DNA of 64,000 nt, from the NCBI RefSeq assembly GCF_034190915.1, contig NW_026947506.1:15871501-15935500 (forward strand), given 5' to 3'. Below, in pieces: positions 35,690 to 46,336 of the stretch (position 1 is the stretch's first letter; the number at the start of each line of letters is the position of its first letter). Source of the stretch: Cavia porcellus (lineage: Eukaryota > Chordata > Mammalia > Rodentia > Caviidae). The notes below the pieces were generated by a model that was not told the origin of the DNA, made no database searches, and saw nothing but the letters and a program-made list of their open reading frames with translations. The position numbers and the translations under genes were made by a program.

Positions 35690-35800
35690 CGTCTTCCTTC
35701 CTTCCTTCCTTCCTTCCTTCCTTCCTTCCTTCCTTCCTTCCTTCCTTCCTTCCTTCTTCCCTCCTTCCCTTCCTCCATTCCTTCCTTCCCGCTTTCCTTT
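35690..35800. repeat. (CTTCC)n-rich microsatellite, unit 2 start
   Basis: Long uninterrupted CTTC/CTTCC run. The unit 3 copy at 54,520-54,695 is longer and interrupted. Confidence 0.95.
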
Positions 35801-37096
35801 CATTCTTTTGGTTTTTGATTCAGGTTAGTATGTAATGCCAAATGCCTTGAAATTGCAATGATTTTCCAGCCTCATCCTCCTGAGTGCTGGGATTATTGAT
35901 CTGTGCTAAAACACCCTGCAATTGAGAATTCTTGTTTTTGTATTTTGAAGGGGTTAAAATTAAACACAACAAAATAGAACAAAATAAGACATAAGAAAGC
36001 AATGTAAGAGATATAAATTTCAAAGCTAGATGAACTCAGATCTTCACCATCTATAAAATCGTCTCTTGTTTTATTCCAAATACTTGTCCATGCCTTGGCT
36101 TACAGAGAAGTTATAAAAAACATAATATAAAACTGATCTGAACACAATAAGAGAGGCATTTTAGATCTTCAATACCAGACAACAGGGAAGTCACTAATGA
36201 CTGGCCTAGAGTCTCTAGTTCACTTCAAAAAAGTTGTCCATACTTTCAGATATTGAAGCTAAGTTAAAACAACAAGCTAAAATAACACCATTATTTAGAA
36301 CAAAGCAAAACACAGATAAAAGTATTGGCCTTCAAAGTGATAATAGAAGCAAATCTCCTCTTAAGTTCTATTTTGTTTTGTTTTGTTGTGTTTAATTGTA
36401 TCCCCTTAAATTTACAAAAACAAGAATCCTGAGTTGCAGGATGTGGTAGCACACATCTATGCTGCCAGCACTCAGTAGGCTGAGGCAGGAAAATCACTGC
36501 AATTTCAAGGACATTTGGCATTTTATAATAACCTGGATCAAAAACCAAAAAAAGTAAGGAAAGAAAGAAGGAATTAATAAAGGAACGATAGAAGGAAGAA
36601 GGAAAGGGAAGAAGAAGAAAGGAAGAAAAACCACCACTTCACAGACAGATATCACTTGCTTCTTTCAAAAGCTTCTCTTTTGTCTGCTTTCACATACTCA
36701 GATGTGTGTTCCAGTTTTCTACCTGACTCAGAAGTGTTATATACACTCAGGATCCAGCTCTGCTTTTGAACTAAATGGCAAAACGCTTAGTCATTGGGGT
36801 CTTTGAGCCCATCATTTTCAGCCACCACTTTTCTTTTACTGGGACACATTCACTTCATCACTTAAAGACACGGGAAACTGCTAACTTATTTACAACTTTT
36901 TATAATTGATTATTATCCTTAATCATTGCTTTCCAAAAAATTTAATATTTATGTAATACATACATGGAAATTTGTCCACATCTTATTGCTTATATTGGAA
37001 ACTGGATGCTATTTATCTCTTTTTCTTTAAGTTTTTGGAGTAAATGTCCACCCAGTAATTTATATTTGGTTATTAAATAGAAGAGTATGAGGTTTA

Positions 37097-39274
37097 GGTC
37101 TTAGTTAATTTCTACTCGTTGCTGAGACAAAATACCTGAAGGCCAAGCTGTGAACGAAAAGGTTTGTTTCTTACAGTTTTGGGAGGTTTCAGTCCACACT
37201 CAGTTGGCTCCAAGGCAGGTGGGCATGGCTAGCCACAGCCCATGGTGCATGCAAACAGCAAACAGGAACCAGCCAAAAGCAAGACATACCTTCTTCTTGC
37301 CATTGCATCACATCCTGGCTCCACCCCTATGTTGGCAGAGCACTGACACCATCAATCCAAGCACTAGGCAACGAACCAATCACAAATACACAATGCAAAC
37401 TCATGAGGCCTGGGGGACACACACATAAACCATGACATTCCACCCCTGGCCCCCAGGACTCATGTACATCCTTTATACAAAAGACATTTAGTCCACCTCC
37501 AAGAGATGCCAAAGTCCTAACAGTTTCAGCATTGCTGAATAGTCCAAGTCCCAAATCTCCTCCAACATCTATGGCAAACTCTGAACTGTAACCCCCTGTA
37601 CAAATGAAACAAAGTTAAGCATTTCTGAAATTCAAACGCACAAGATAAACATTACCATTCCAAAAATTACAAACAGGGGAATATAAAGCATTGGAAACAA
37701 AGCAAGTTCAACATCCAGCAGGACAAAACTTACGTCCTAGAGTTCCATGCTCAGCATTTGAAGTAATCTGGTTACAAGCTCCAAAAGGCTTGGGTGATTC
37801 CACCCCCATGGCACTTCCTGGGATTTCAGCTTCTGCAGCTTTTTTCTTAAATCCTCTCTGCTCGCTCTTTGTTGCTTTCCTTGGATCATCCACGTTCCTG
37901 GCTTTTACAAACTACTGGGGTCTCCAGTGCACCTTTCACTTCCCCTTTACATCTTCACAAATTGCCCTCCCAGGGTTAGACTGCTTGGTCTCCGAGGCCC
38001 TTTGCAATCAAGGTGGAAGCCATCTTACCCTTAGAATTCGTGCATTTTCCTTGCACCTAAAATCAGCACCTTTTGGATGCTGCCAAGGTCTGCTGCTAGC
38101 TGAAGCAGTAGCCAGGCTTTTCTCTCTCTTGGCTGTAGGGGTCAGTTGCCTGAATCACAGGGCTCGGTTTTCCTGATTGTGAGTAAATCTTCTCTACATT
38201 GCTGCCATTCTGGAACCTCATGTATCCTTTGTTGCCATTATGGAGCATGGTGCTCTGCAGCCTTCTCCTCTGAACAAATTCTTTCATCTTTGACATGAGG
38301 CTGCAAATGGTGGGGACTAGCTTTTTTGGGATGCCCAGGGGCCATCTTTCTTATTTCTCTGTTTCCCATCAACAATCAAAATCTCAACTCTGTCTTTACA
38401 ATACACAGCTTTCCTGGAATTTTCCTTCTGGCCAAACTCACAGCATTGTAAGTTATCCTGCTGGGCACTTTGCTCTTGATTTGAAACATATAGCTGGCTG
38501 AAAGACCCCAACAATAGTATTGCCACAGCCTCAAGGTTTGATTGCTTTTCAATTTCTTTTTCAAGATTAATCAGTCCATTGCGCTTTGCCACAGGCTCAG
38601 GCAAAGTGTCTGGGCAGGAGCAAAATGCAGACAGACTTTTTGCCAATCCATAACACACACCATGGGGGGTCCAACAACTAATGCAGTCCTTCTTCCCAGC
38701 ATAAACCTCCCAAGCCTGATCTTTATCATGAGGCTTTCTCTCAGCCTGATGGTCTCCTGAGCTCTGACTAGAATCTCTTCTACAGAACAGCCTTAGCTAT
38801 TCTAGCTCTATGCATCCAGGTGACGTGTTTGAACCTTTCCAAAGTTGGCTCACAAGCCATTTCCTAAGCCTCTCAAAAAACATGGTCATATAAAGTCACA
38901 GCAAATGACCCTGTTCCTTTTTACCAAATTCTGTCTTAGTTAGTTTTTTACTTGTTGCTGACATAAAGTACCTGAAACCCAAGCTGGGAGAGGAAAGGTT
39001 TATTTCTTATAGTTTTTGGAGGTTTCAGTCCACACTCAGTTGGCTCCAAGTCAGGTGGGCATGGCTGGGGTACAGGCCATGGTGGCTGCAAACAGCAAAC
39101 AGGAACCAGCAAAAAGCAAGACATACCTTCTTCCTGCCATTACATCACTTCTTGGCTCCACCCCTATGTGTGTGGAGCACTGACACCATCAATTCAAGCA
39201 CTAGGCAATGAACCAATCACAAATAAACAATGCAAACTCATGAGGCCTGAGGGACACAGACATAAATCCTGACA
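37097..39274 (-). mobile_element. Full-length MaLR-type element, unit 2 (first site)
   Basis: LTRs 37,097-37,437 and 38,932-39,274 with an internal part of about 1.5 kb. The flanks gttta and gggga correspond to the gtgta duplication at the solo LTR in unit 1, so all three units carry the same insertion. Minus frames 38,096-38,658 resemble the gag-like remnant of the other MaLR elements here. Confidence 0.88.
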
Positions 39275-39279
39275 GGGGA

Positions 39280-41448
39280 GAAACTGCTTACCAGCACCAG
39301 TATCTATTCTACTTTTGGTTTTCTAGTGTTTAGCTGAGCACATTTTGAGCAGATAAACCATATTATCTAAGGCTTTTGTCTAGCGAGTGTGATGATGAGA
39401 TTGGGTTCTATTTGGAAGTGTGCAAATGAAAAGGATCCACATAATTTCTCTAGGATTTCTTACAGACAAGAGTATTTCATCATTATTCATTTTTATTGTG
39501 GGTTTAAACACAAGAAGTCATCTCAGGGACATTTATTTTTTCTATACCCTATATGTGGAATCAGTCATTTCTTCAAAGAATTCTGGTATTTCTGTGTGTT
39601 TTGTGCTGATATAATAACGTTTATTAAGCAGTGTAATTTCTGAAGTAATTTTCTTAGCTTATGGCTTTTGAGATTTAAGAGAATGTTTCAGGCATCTATT
39701 TGTCTAATCTAGGGATGGATGGTATAACAGTAGTTATTGCTACTGAATTAAGGATGGCCTGCATTAGTCTCAAGTGTTATGACTCATTCTTGTGGAGATT
39801 AATTCATTCCTATGAAATTGGACTCATGCCTGTGAGTTGCAACTTTCAATTTTCCTAGGATACAAATGGTGTGAGCATGGGGATAAAAGCACAAGAGTCA
39901 GAGTACAGAAACCTGAGACCATTTGCAGGCCTCTTTGTTAATGGAAATTACAACAAAGCAGGAGGAGAGAGAGAAAGAGCAGGAGGAAGACACATTCCAT
40001 TGGATGTAGCACATTTATATGTAGCATTGGGAGATTCAGTATCATGTGCAACCTCTCCATCTAAGAACTTATCCCTATAACTTGTCTCAGGCACACAATG
40101 ATCTTCAAATTAGAGCAGTAAGCCCTGTGAGTTGACTCAGGAAGACCCTGTTCTTCCTACTAGCCTTGCTTTGGCCACACATGTGATCCATTTTCAGCTT
40201 CAGCTACTCCCCTGAGTGAGCCAGACTTTCTCTACCCCTGATTGTAGTGCTATGATATCCTAATTAACTTGTAGTAGGTTCTAACTCTTTAAGGTTTCAT
40301 TACTCTATTACTGCTACACTATGAACCCAGTTCCTGGAAAATGAAACTTAAGAGTTCAAATCAGCACAAGACTTTGCTCAGTAGCCTAAGCTCCTGTTTC
40401 TCAAGCACGTAGTCATGAATTTGATCTCTAGTACCAAAAACAAACAAAAAAAATTTCAAGCCATACCAAAACCACGGCAATGTGCAATAATTCAGGCAGC
40501 TGTGCAAACTACTGAGCCCCTGGTCAGCATTTCCATTGTTGAGACAAATATGCTTGACACACATAACATAAAACAGGAGGATTGGGTTTGATTTGTGTCT
40601 TCAGAGTTTAGGTGGCTCCAGGCAGAAACTTTGTGAAAGAATTCCTGGTAGAGTAAATCTGTCGTTTTCATGGCAAGAAGGAAAGGATCAAAGAGAAAGA
40701 GCAGTGAGAGATTCTCCCCCACCCCAGGAACAGCCACTGCAACTCAGCTCCAGGGGGCCCCAACTCTTAACAGCCCATTCAACTATGAACATCCATGGAT
40801 GAGTCCCCTCAGAAGTGTAGTTCCCAAGTCAGAGACTCCTAATCTCATCAGATTGATGATTTGGATTAACTGGCACAGAGTCATGTGACCAGTCACTCCA
40901 AAGGTACTTGAAGTGGCCGTGGCAGATAAAAGTGCTGTGTGGAGATTTTTGGTTTTAGAACTTCTATTTAGCTTTGCCAACGTAATCTCAGCCACCTGGT
41001 AGTGAAATAGGTTTACTAAAATATTTGATAAAGCCTAGGCAATTTAGGAACTTTGTGAGACCTTGTTTCAAACAAAACAATCTAAATTGGTATGATAATC
41101 CAAGGCATAATCCCCAACACCATTCCTTAAAAAAAAAAAAAGCAGCCTGTATAAATGGTATTTAACTTCCTTATAAATTCATAATTTTTTTGGATCTTCA
41201 AGTTGTTATTGTGCTGTTTTCAACATTATGGTCAGAGCTTTTCTATCTGATACACTACTTCAAATTTCTCCTATATTTTATTAAAAATATACTTTTTTCT
41301 CAAATGTGTAACTTGGTTGTACCTCCAATATGCAGTGGCTTATTTCTATTTTGTATTCTTGTTTATCATCATAATACCAGTGCATTACATTGAGTTGTAT
41401 GAACTGCTTGCTTTAGCTTGTTCATGGGACATGAAGTGTGTGTTTGAA
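39280..41448. other. Noncoding upstream region, unit 2
   Basis: Counterpart of 20,462-22,611. No gene recognised. It is close to unit 3 but clearly diverged from unit 1. Confidence 0.7.
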
Positions 41449-41509
41449 TATCTGTGTGTGTATGTGTATGTGTGTGTGTGTATGTGTATGTGTGCGTGTG
41501 TGTGTGTAA
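41449..41509. repeat. (TG)n interrupted microsatellite, unit 2
   Basis: TG runs broken by tatgtg and gcgtg steps. Confidence 0.9.
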
Positions 41510-41671
41510 ATGTATCCTAAGTCTTCACACATGAATGTATCCCTATAATTGATATCCTCCACACACAATCCATGAGATAATTATTTCTCTTGTAGAGGCA
41601 AAGTGGAAGGAGAGTAGCTGGACACATCCTCCAATAAACATTTTGGTTGTTTTCATAGCATTTTTTCTTCA

Positions 41672-41828
41672 TTCTTTTGTCTTGCTATGCAGGGTCTTGC
41701 TATGCAGTTCAGGCTGGCCTTGAACTCACTTTGGAGCCCAGGCTTGGCTCCAATTCATAACAATCCTCCAACCTGAGCCTGGGTAATCCCAAGAGCTGGG
41801 ATTACATGCTTTAGCCACCATGTCCGGC
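41672..41828 (-). repeat. 7SL-derived SINE, unit 2
   Basis: Copy of the SINE at 22,832, with the long poly-T shortened and a small internal duplication (cttgctatgcagg / tcttgctatgcag). Confidence 0.85.
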
Positions 41829-42589
41829 TTATAGCATTTCTTCTTTATTTAGGACTGAAATTTCAGAATCACTGGCACTTTCTGTTCTTGACAAACTGAG
41901 GTAGGATTGTACTTCTACAGAAGTTTCTCCTAAATGGGGATTTCTTCCTAAAAGCATGTTTTGGCCAACAGAATGGAGTGTCCATAGGGTTCAGCCTATT
42001 CAATTCCTTTTACTCTTACTTGGAACTTCAAATCCACAAAGATTCCTGCAATGCTGCCTTATATTCTCACATTTCCCTTTGTAGAATTTCTGAGTTTTTG
42101 TGATGATATGGGAATTTAATTCCTCTCAAGTCTATCAGAAATCTTTCTGTATTTCTTTCACTCCTTCATGCATAGTTTGATTACTGTTGATTCTTTATAT
42201 GTCCTTGTGAGAAATGATCTAGCTATATAGTTCTCACTGGTCTTAAATTAGCAAGGATCCTCCAACCTCACCCTCTGGAGTGCTGGGATTAGGGGTGTGT
42301 ACCACCCCGCCTAGCTGCTGTTGATTCATGAATACTCAAATTTCAGAAACCTGCCTTAACTCTTTAGAAATTAAGCAATAGAAGAAAAAGACCAGTGGCC
42401 TTGTTTACAGTCCCAGAAAACAACAGTCTCAGGCAGTAGGATGATGAAAAGTGTAAGGCTTGCTTGGACTACAAGCAAGACACACTTTCAAATTTCAAAC
42501 AAAGAAATAAATGACAAATAAAAAAGAAATTCAAAAGTAGCAAAAAGTAATCTTTTTTCTGTAGTGATACAAAATACTGGTGGTGTAAG

Positions 42590-42681
42590 TATTAACTTAA
42601 TCTGTTAATTTGAGTAAGCATGCCTAACTCCATGGGATTAGACCCACCCTAGGGTGGATACTCGCCTAAGTGGTATAAAAG
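42590..42681 (+). promoter_or_regulatory. Distal promoter-like block with TATA box, unit 2
   Basis: TATAAAAG at 42,674-42,681, in the same setting as 23,757-23,856. Confidence 0.55.
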
Positions 42682-42702
42682 GGAAGCCAAGAATGAAGAG
42701 TT

Positions 42703-42828
42703 ACATCTTTTCCAGAAGAAATCACACCTTTCTCAACTCAGATCAAAGCCTTCAACAGGATTCTCTGTGTCTTCAGCCTGACAACAGACTTTTTGTGTCT
42801 CCCATATGTGACTCTGCATGCAGTTTTG
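42703..42828 (+). other. Candidate noncoding exon 1, unit 2
   Basis: Ends ttttg|gtaagt (GT at 42,829). The start is an estimate from the TATA distance. Confidence 0.45.
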
Positions 42829-44839
42829 GTAAGTTATTCTTCGAACTTTTTGCAGATTTGATTACATTGCACTAAATCTGTTTATTTAGAGAGCACTGCC
42901 TGTCACAGGTAGGGATAATTTAGGTAGTTTACATTGGTCTGTATCATAGTATCTTAGATTTACATCAACAAGGAGCCCTTGTGGAAGCAGCACTATTTCA
43001 TTTTAATTCATCTTCATGGCATTACTATTAGAAAGCAATAAGAATACTGACTGGACATGCTTAAGGGCAGTCAGACAGTGGGTGAGCTCCAAGATTGGCA
43101 TGATGTCATTAAGGACAGTTTTCTGTCACTTGTCCTGAAAAATATTTCTCCCTTCTCATGGGCAAGCTTCTCTTCCATGAGGCTCAGTTTTTCTTCAGCT
43201 GTTGATCTTCCCTAGTGGTGGCAGGCCTGTGTCAGCCAGCCAAAGGGCATGAGTAAATGACTCCTCTAGAAGGCTTGATGTGCATACTGCTTATGAGAAT
43301 AGGGAACCCAGGTCCCTCTGTCAGTGACTTTGGTTGATTCCAGGTACGCTATTTGTTCCCAGTTGCAACTATATGAATCAAATGGGATGGATTGGGGAAG
43401 TTACTCAGATTAGCCTGGCTGCTCTCATGTAGGAGAGGAGGACAAAGGATTGATAAACCAGGAGAATACTGAAGAGGATTGTACCAGTTATTTGGGATCA
43501 AAGAGGGAGCAAAGGAGAGCAAGTGAGTGGGATAGACATCTGCTGGCCAAATCACAGCCTCCTAATGCCAGAGCAGGGACAATAGAGAGAGGTACAGCAT
43601 TTTTTCTCTTATCCTGAGGAAGGTTTTTACCCCAACAAATTCCAAAATTCTGTGTGAAGTACAATACAGTGTCATAGGCCAAAAGCGGAGACGAGGAAAG
43701 GTGTTTCATTTGGCCCATGTAACAATGGCTTCAGAGCCACAGTTTCTTTGAAGTACACTCTAGTTACCCATCAAACTCATGGACTGTTTCAGAATGTTAA
43801 TAGTAATGGGAAGGTGTTAGTGATACATTTGACCAAGACGCACACTAGCATGGTCTTATAATCCCAGCATTCTTGGGGATTTACGTAGGAGGTCTCTGAA
43901 AAGTGCACCCCAAATTTGGAAGCCTAGTGAATTAATTAGACTGAATCTCAACACCATAAAATGAATAAAAGGACAAGACATGTAATTCAGTGGGCAGTCT
44001 CTATGCTCAATCTCCAGTAGTAAAAAACAAAACAAGATGCACTGTGTCATAGAATGTCATCAGAAGGTAGATTTTTAATAATGTAATTTGCTGCTTGTAG
44101 GACTAAATTTTGCTGTGGAGTTCCAGCTCTACTCAATGCTTAGTGATTCTCATGCCACAGTCATCTGAGTGGTAAAATTATATGCATATATGGTGGTGTA
44201 AGTACTAACTGAATGTGTTAATTTGATTAAAGCATGCCTAACTCAAATGGATTTAAATAGCATAGGAATACCCCCTCTAGGGTGGATCCCCACCTTTTAT
44301 ACCACTTAGGCGAGTATCCACCCTAGGGTGGGTCTAATCCCATGGAGTTAGGCATGCTTACTCAAATTAACAGATTAAGTTAATACTTAAACCACCAGTA
44401 TTTTGTCTCACTACAGAAAAAAGATTACTTTTTGCTACTTTTGAATTTCTTTTTTATTTGTCATTTATTTCTTTGTTTGAAATTTGAAAGTGTGTCTTGC
44501 TTGTAGTCCTTTGCATAAAAGGAAGCAAAAAAGAAAGGGTTACATCTGTTGCAGAAAACTCAAACTGTACTCAAAAAAATATTGAAAAGGGTATTTCTTT
44601 AGTGAACTGTTTTTTAAAGGAATCAAGACAGGACTGAATAGTGACTAATTATTAAGTAAATCTTGGTAAATGTAAGTCTGATTAATTAATTTTTTAAATC
44701 TACACATCAGGCGATCTAGTTTGTGACTGCCATATCTCACTGCTTGTCTTGGATCTGCTGAATGGAGTGACAAGTCTACAGTCTGGTGAAGAAAGAAAAC
44801 CTGGGAGACCTTCTTTCACTTTCACACTGGTGCTGTCAG
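42829..44839 (+). other. Candidate 5' intron, unit 2
   Basis: Counterpart of 24,004-26,012, ending tgctgtcag before gaattcaagaaATG. No other gene inside. Confidence 0.4.
44295..44512 (-). repeat. Inverted copy of distal promoter flank, unit 2
   Basis: Same insert and breakpoints as at 25,469-25,685. Confidence 0.85.
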
Positions 44840-44850
44840 GAATTCAAGAA

Positions 44851-45939
44851 ATGTCCAGTGGGCCAGTAGCTGAGAACCAGCATGCCACAGAGATCAAAGT
44901 AGTGAAATTCTCCTACATGTGGACCATCAGTAACTTTAGCTTTTCCCTAAAGGAAATAGGTAGTGCCATTGAAAGTTCAACCTTTTCACCTGAAGCAAAT
45001 GATAACCTGAAATGGTGCTTACGAGTATATCCAAAAGGGATCAATGAAGAAAGCAAAGATTACCTGTCCCTATGTCTGGCACTGATCAGCTGCCCAATGA
45101 GAGAAGCTTGGGCAAAATTCACATTTTATATTGTGAATGATAAAGGACAGAACACCAAAGGTCTAGCGAGTCAAGAAATTCAGAGATTTGATCCAGGCAC
45201 AGAATGGGGAATCAGAAAATTCATCCTTAGAGATTTTCTTTTGGATGCAACCAATGGGCTACTCCCTGATGACAAGCTGACCCTCTTCTGTGAGGTGAAA
45301 GTGACAAAAGACACTACCGACAGTTTTAGCCTGAATAACAAGAATATAGTGAAGGCTTGTGAGAATTGGTTAGCAAGTGATCTAGCAGGGCTGTGGAAGA
45401 ATTCCCTGTTGGCAGACTGTTGCTTCTTTGTGGCTGGCCAGGAATTCCAGGCTCACAAAGCCATCTTAGCAGCTCGTTCTCCAGTTTTCAAGGCCATGTT
45501 TCAACATGAAATGCAGGAGAGCAAAAACAATCGAGTTGAAATCAGTGATATGGAACCTGAAGTTTTCAAGGAAATAATGTTCTTCATGTACACTGGAAAG
45601 GCACCAGACCTTGGCAGAATGGCACCTGATCTGCTGGCAGCTGCAGACAGGTATGGCCTGGGGTGCCTGAAGCTCATGTGTGAGAAACACCTCTGCTGCA
45701 ATCTCTCTGTGAAGAATGTCATCAAAATCCTCATCTTGGCTGACTTCCACAGTGCACATCAGTTGAAAGTTTGTGCAGTGGATTTCATGAACTTGCATAT
45801 TTCTGACATCCTAGAGACTGAGGAGTGGAAGTCCTTAGTGGTGTCACACCCTCATTTGGTGGCTGAAGCCTACCAGTCTCTGGCTTCCATGCATTGTGCT
45901 TTCCTGGGACCCCCATATAAGCGTGTAAGGCTGTCCTAA
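44851..45939 (+). CDS. TD and POZ domain protein (SPOP/TDPOZ family), copy 2
   Basis: Full-length, 362 residues, with the same MATH (about 19-149), BTB (about 178-285) and BACK layout as copy 1. It differs from copy 1 by ten residues: G84R, F121I, Q153K, H163N, I225K, N253D, V257M, R272C, I313M and S315L. I count only three silent changes. F121 matches SPOP F133, a core substrate-binding residue, so this copy has Ile there in addition to the shared Cys75 and Gln111. The BTB dimer residues (L174, L178, L181, I205) and Y341 are intact. It is therefore expected still to dimerise and bind CUL3, but to bind SPOP-type substrates poorly or to bind different ones (inference). The start was chosen as for copy 1; AATAAA lies at 46,331. 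Confidence 0.92.
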   Translation: MSSGPVAENQHATEIKVVKFSYMWTISNFSFSLKEIGSAIESSTFSPEANDNLKWCLRVYPKGINEESKDYLSLCLALISCPMREAWAKFTFYIVNDKGQNTKGLASQEIQRFDPGTEWGIRKFILRDFLLDATNGLLPDDKLTLFCEVKVTKDTTDSFSLNNKNIVKACENWLASDLAGLWKNSLLADCCFFVAGQEFQAHKAILAARSPVFKAMFQHEMQESKNNRVEISDMEPEVFKEIMFFMYTGKAPDLGRMAPDLLAAADRYGLGCLKLMCEKHLCCNLSVKNVIKILILADFHSAHQLKVCAVDFMNLHISDILETEEWKSLVVSHPHLVAEAYQSLASMHCAFLGPPYKRVRLS

Positions 45940-46330
45940 TATCCAACCTGTCCATTTATCTCCCACAAACAGGGGTCACAGTGGTTACCACTGAGCCTTT
46001 GCTAGAGAGGACAATCTTTGGAGTGTTCACACTTCTTCAAGGAAACACTGAATTTTGTTTGTTCCTAGGAATAGATGGCACCATTTTTCAATTTTAATAA
46101 TGAGGAGATAGGAACTTAAAATTTAGGAGAGTAACTTTTGAAAAGTCTTCAGAATGTAAGTTAGAGGTAATCAGAATTCTGGCTTTTACAATATAATGCA
46201 TGCTAATTTTTGCAGTGTTGATCCCAAAGTAAAAATCAAAGGATTCAGCAGCAAAACAGACACACCTAGGGGTAGATCTGCCATAAGAAATTAGGATGTT
46301 TGTCTCTTCCTTCATTTTTTTTTTTTCGTG

Positions 46331-46336
46331 AATAAA
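46331..46336 (+). other. Candidate polyadenylation signal, copy 2
   Basis: AATAAA at the conserved place after the stop codon. Confidence 0.5.

Noticed and set aside
37691..38176. 161-codon plus-strand frames in the MaLR elements (also 56,592-57,077).
   Set aside because: They are antisense to the element's gag-like relic and lie wholly within a transposable element.
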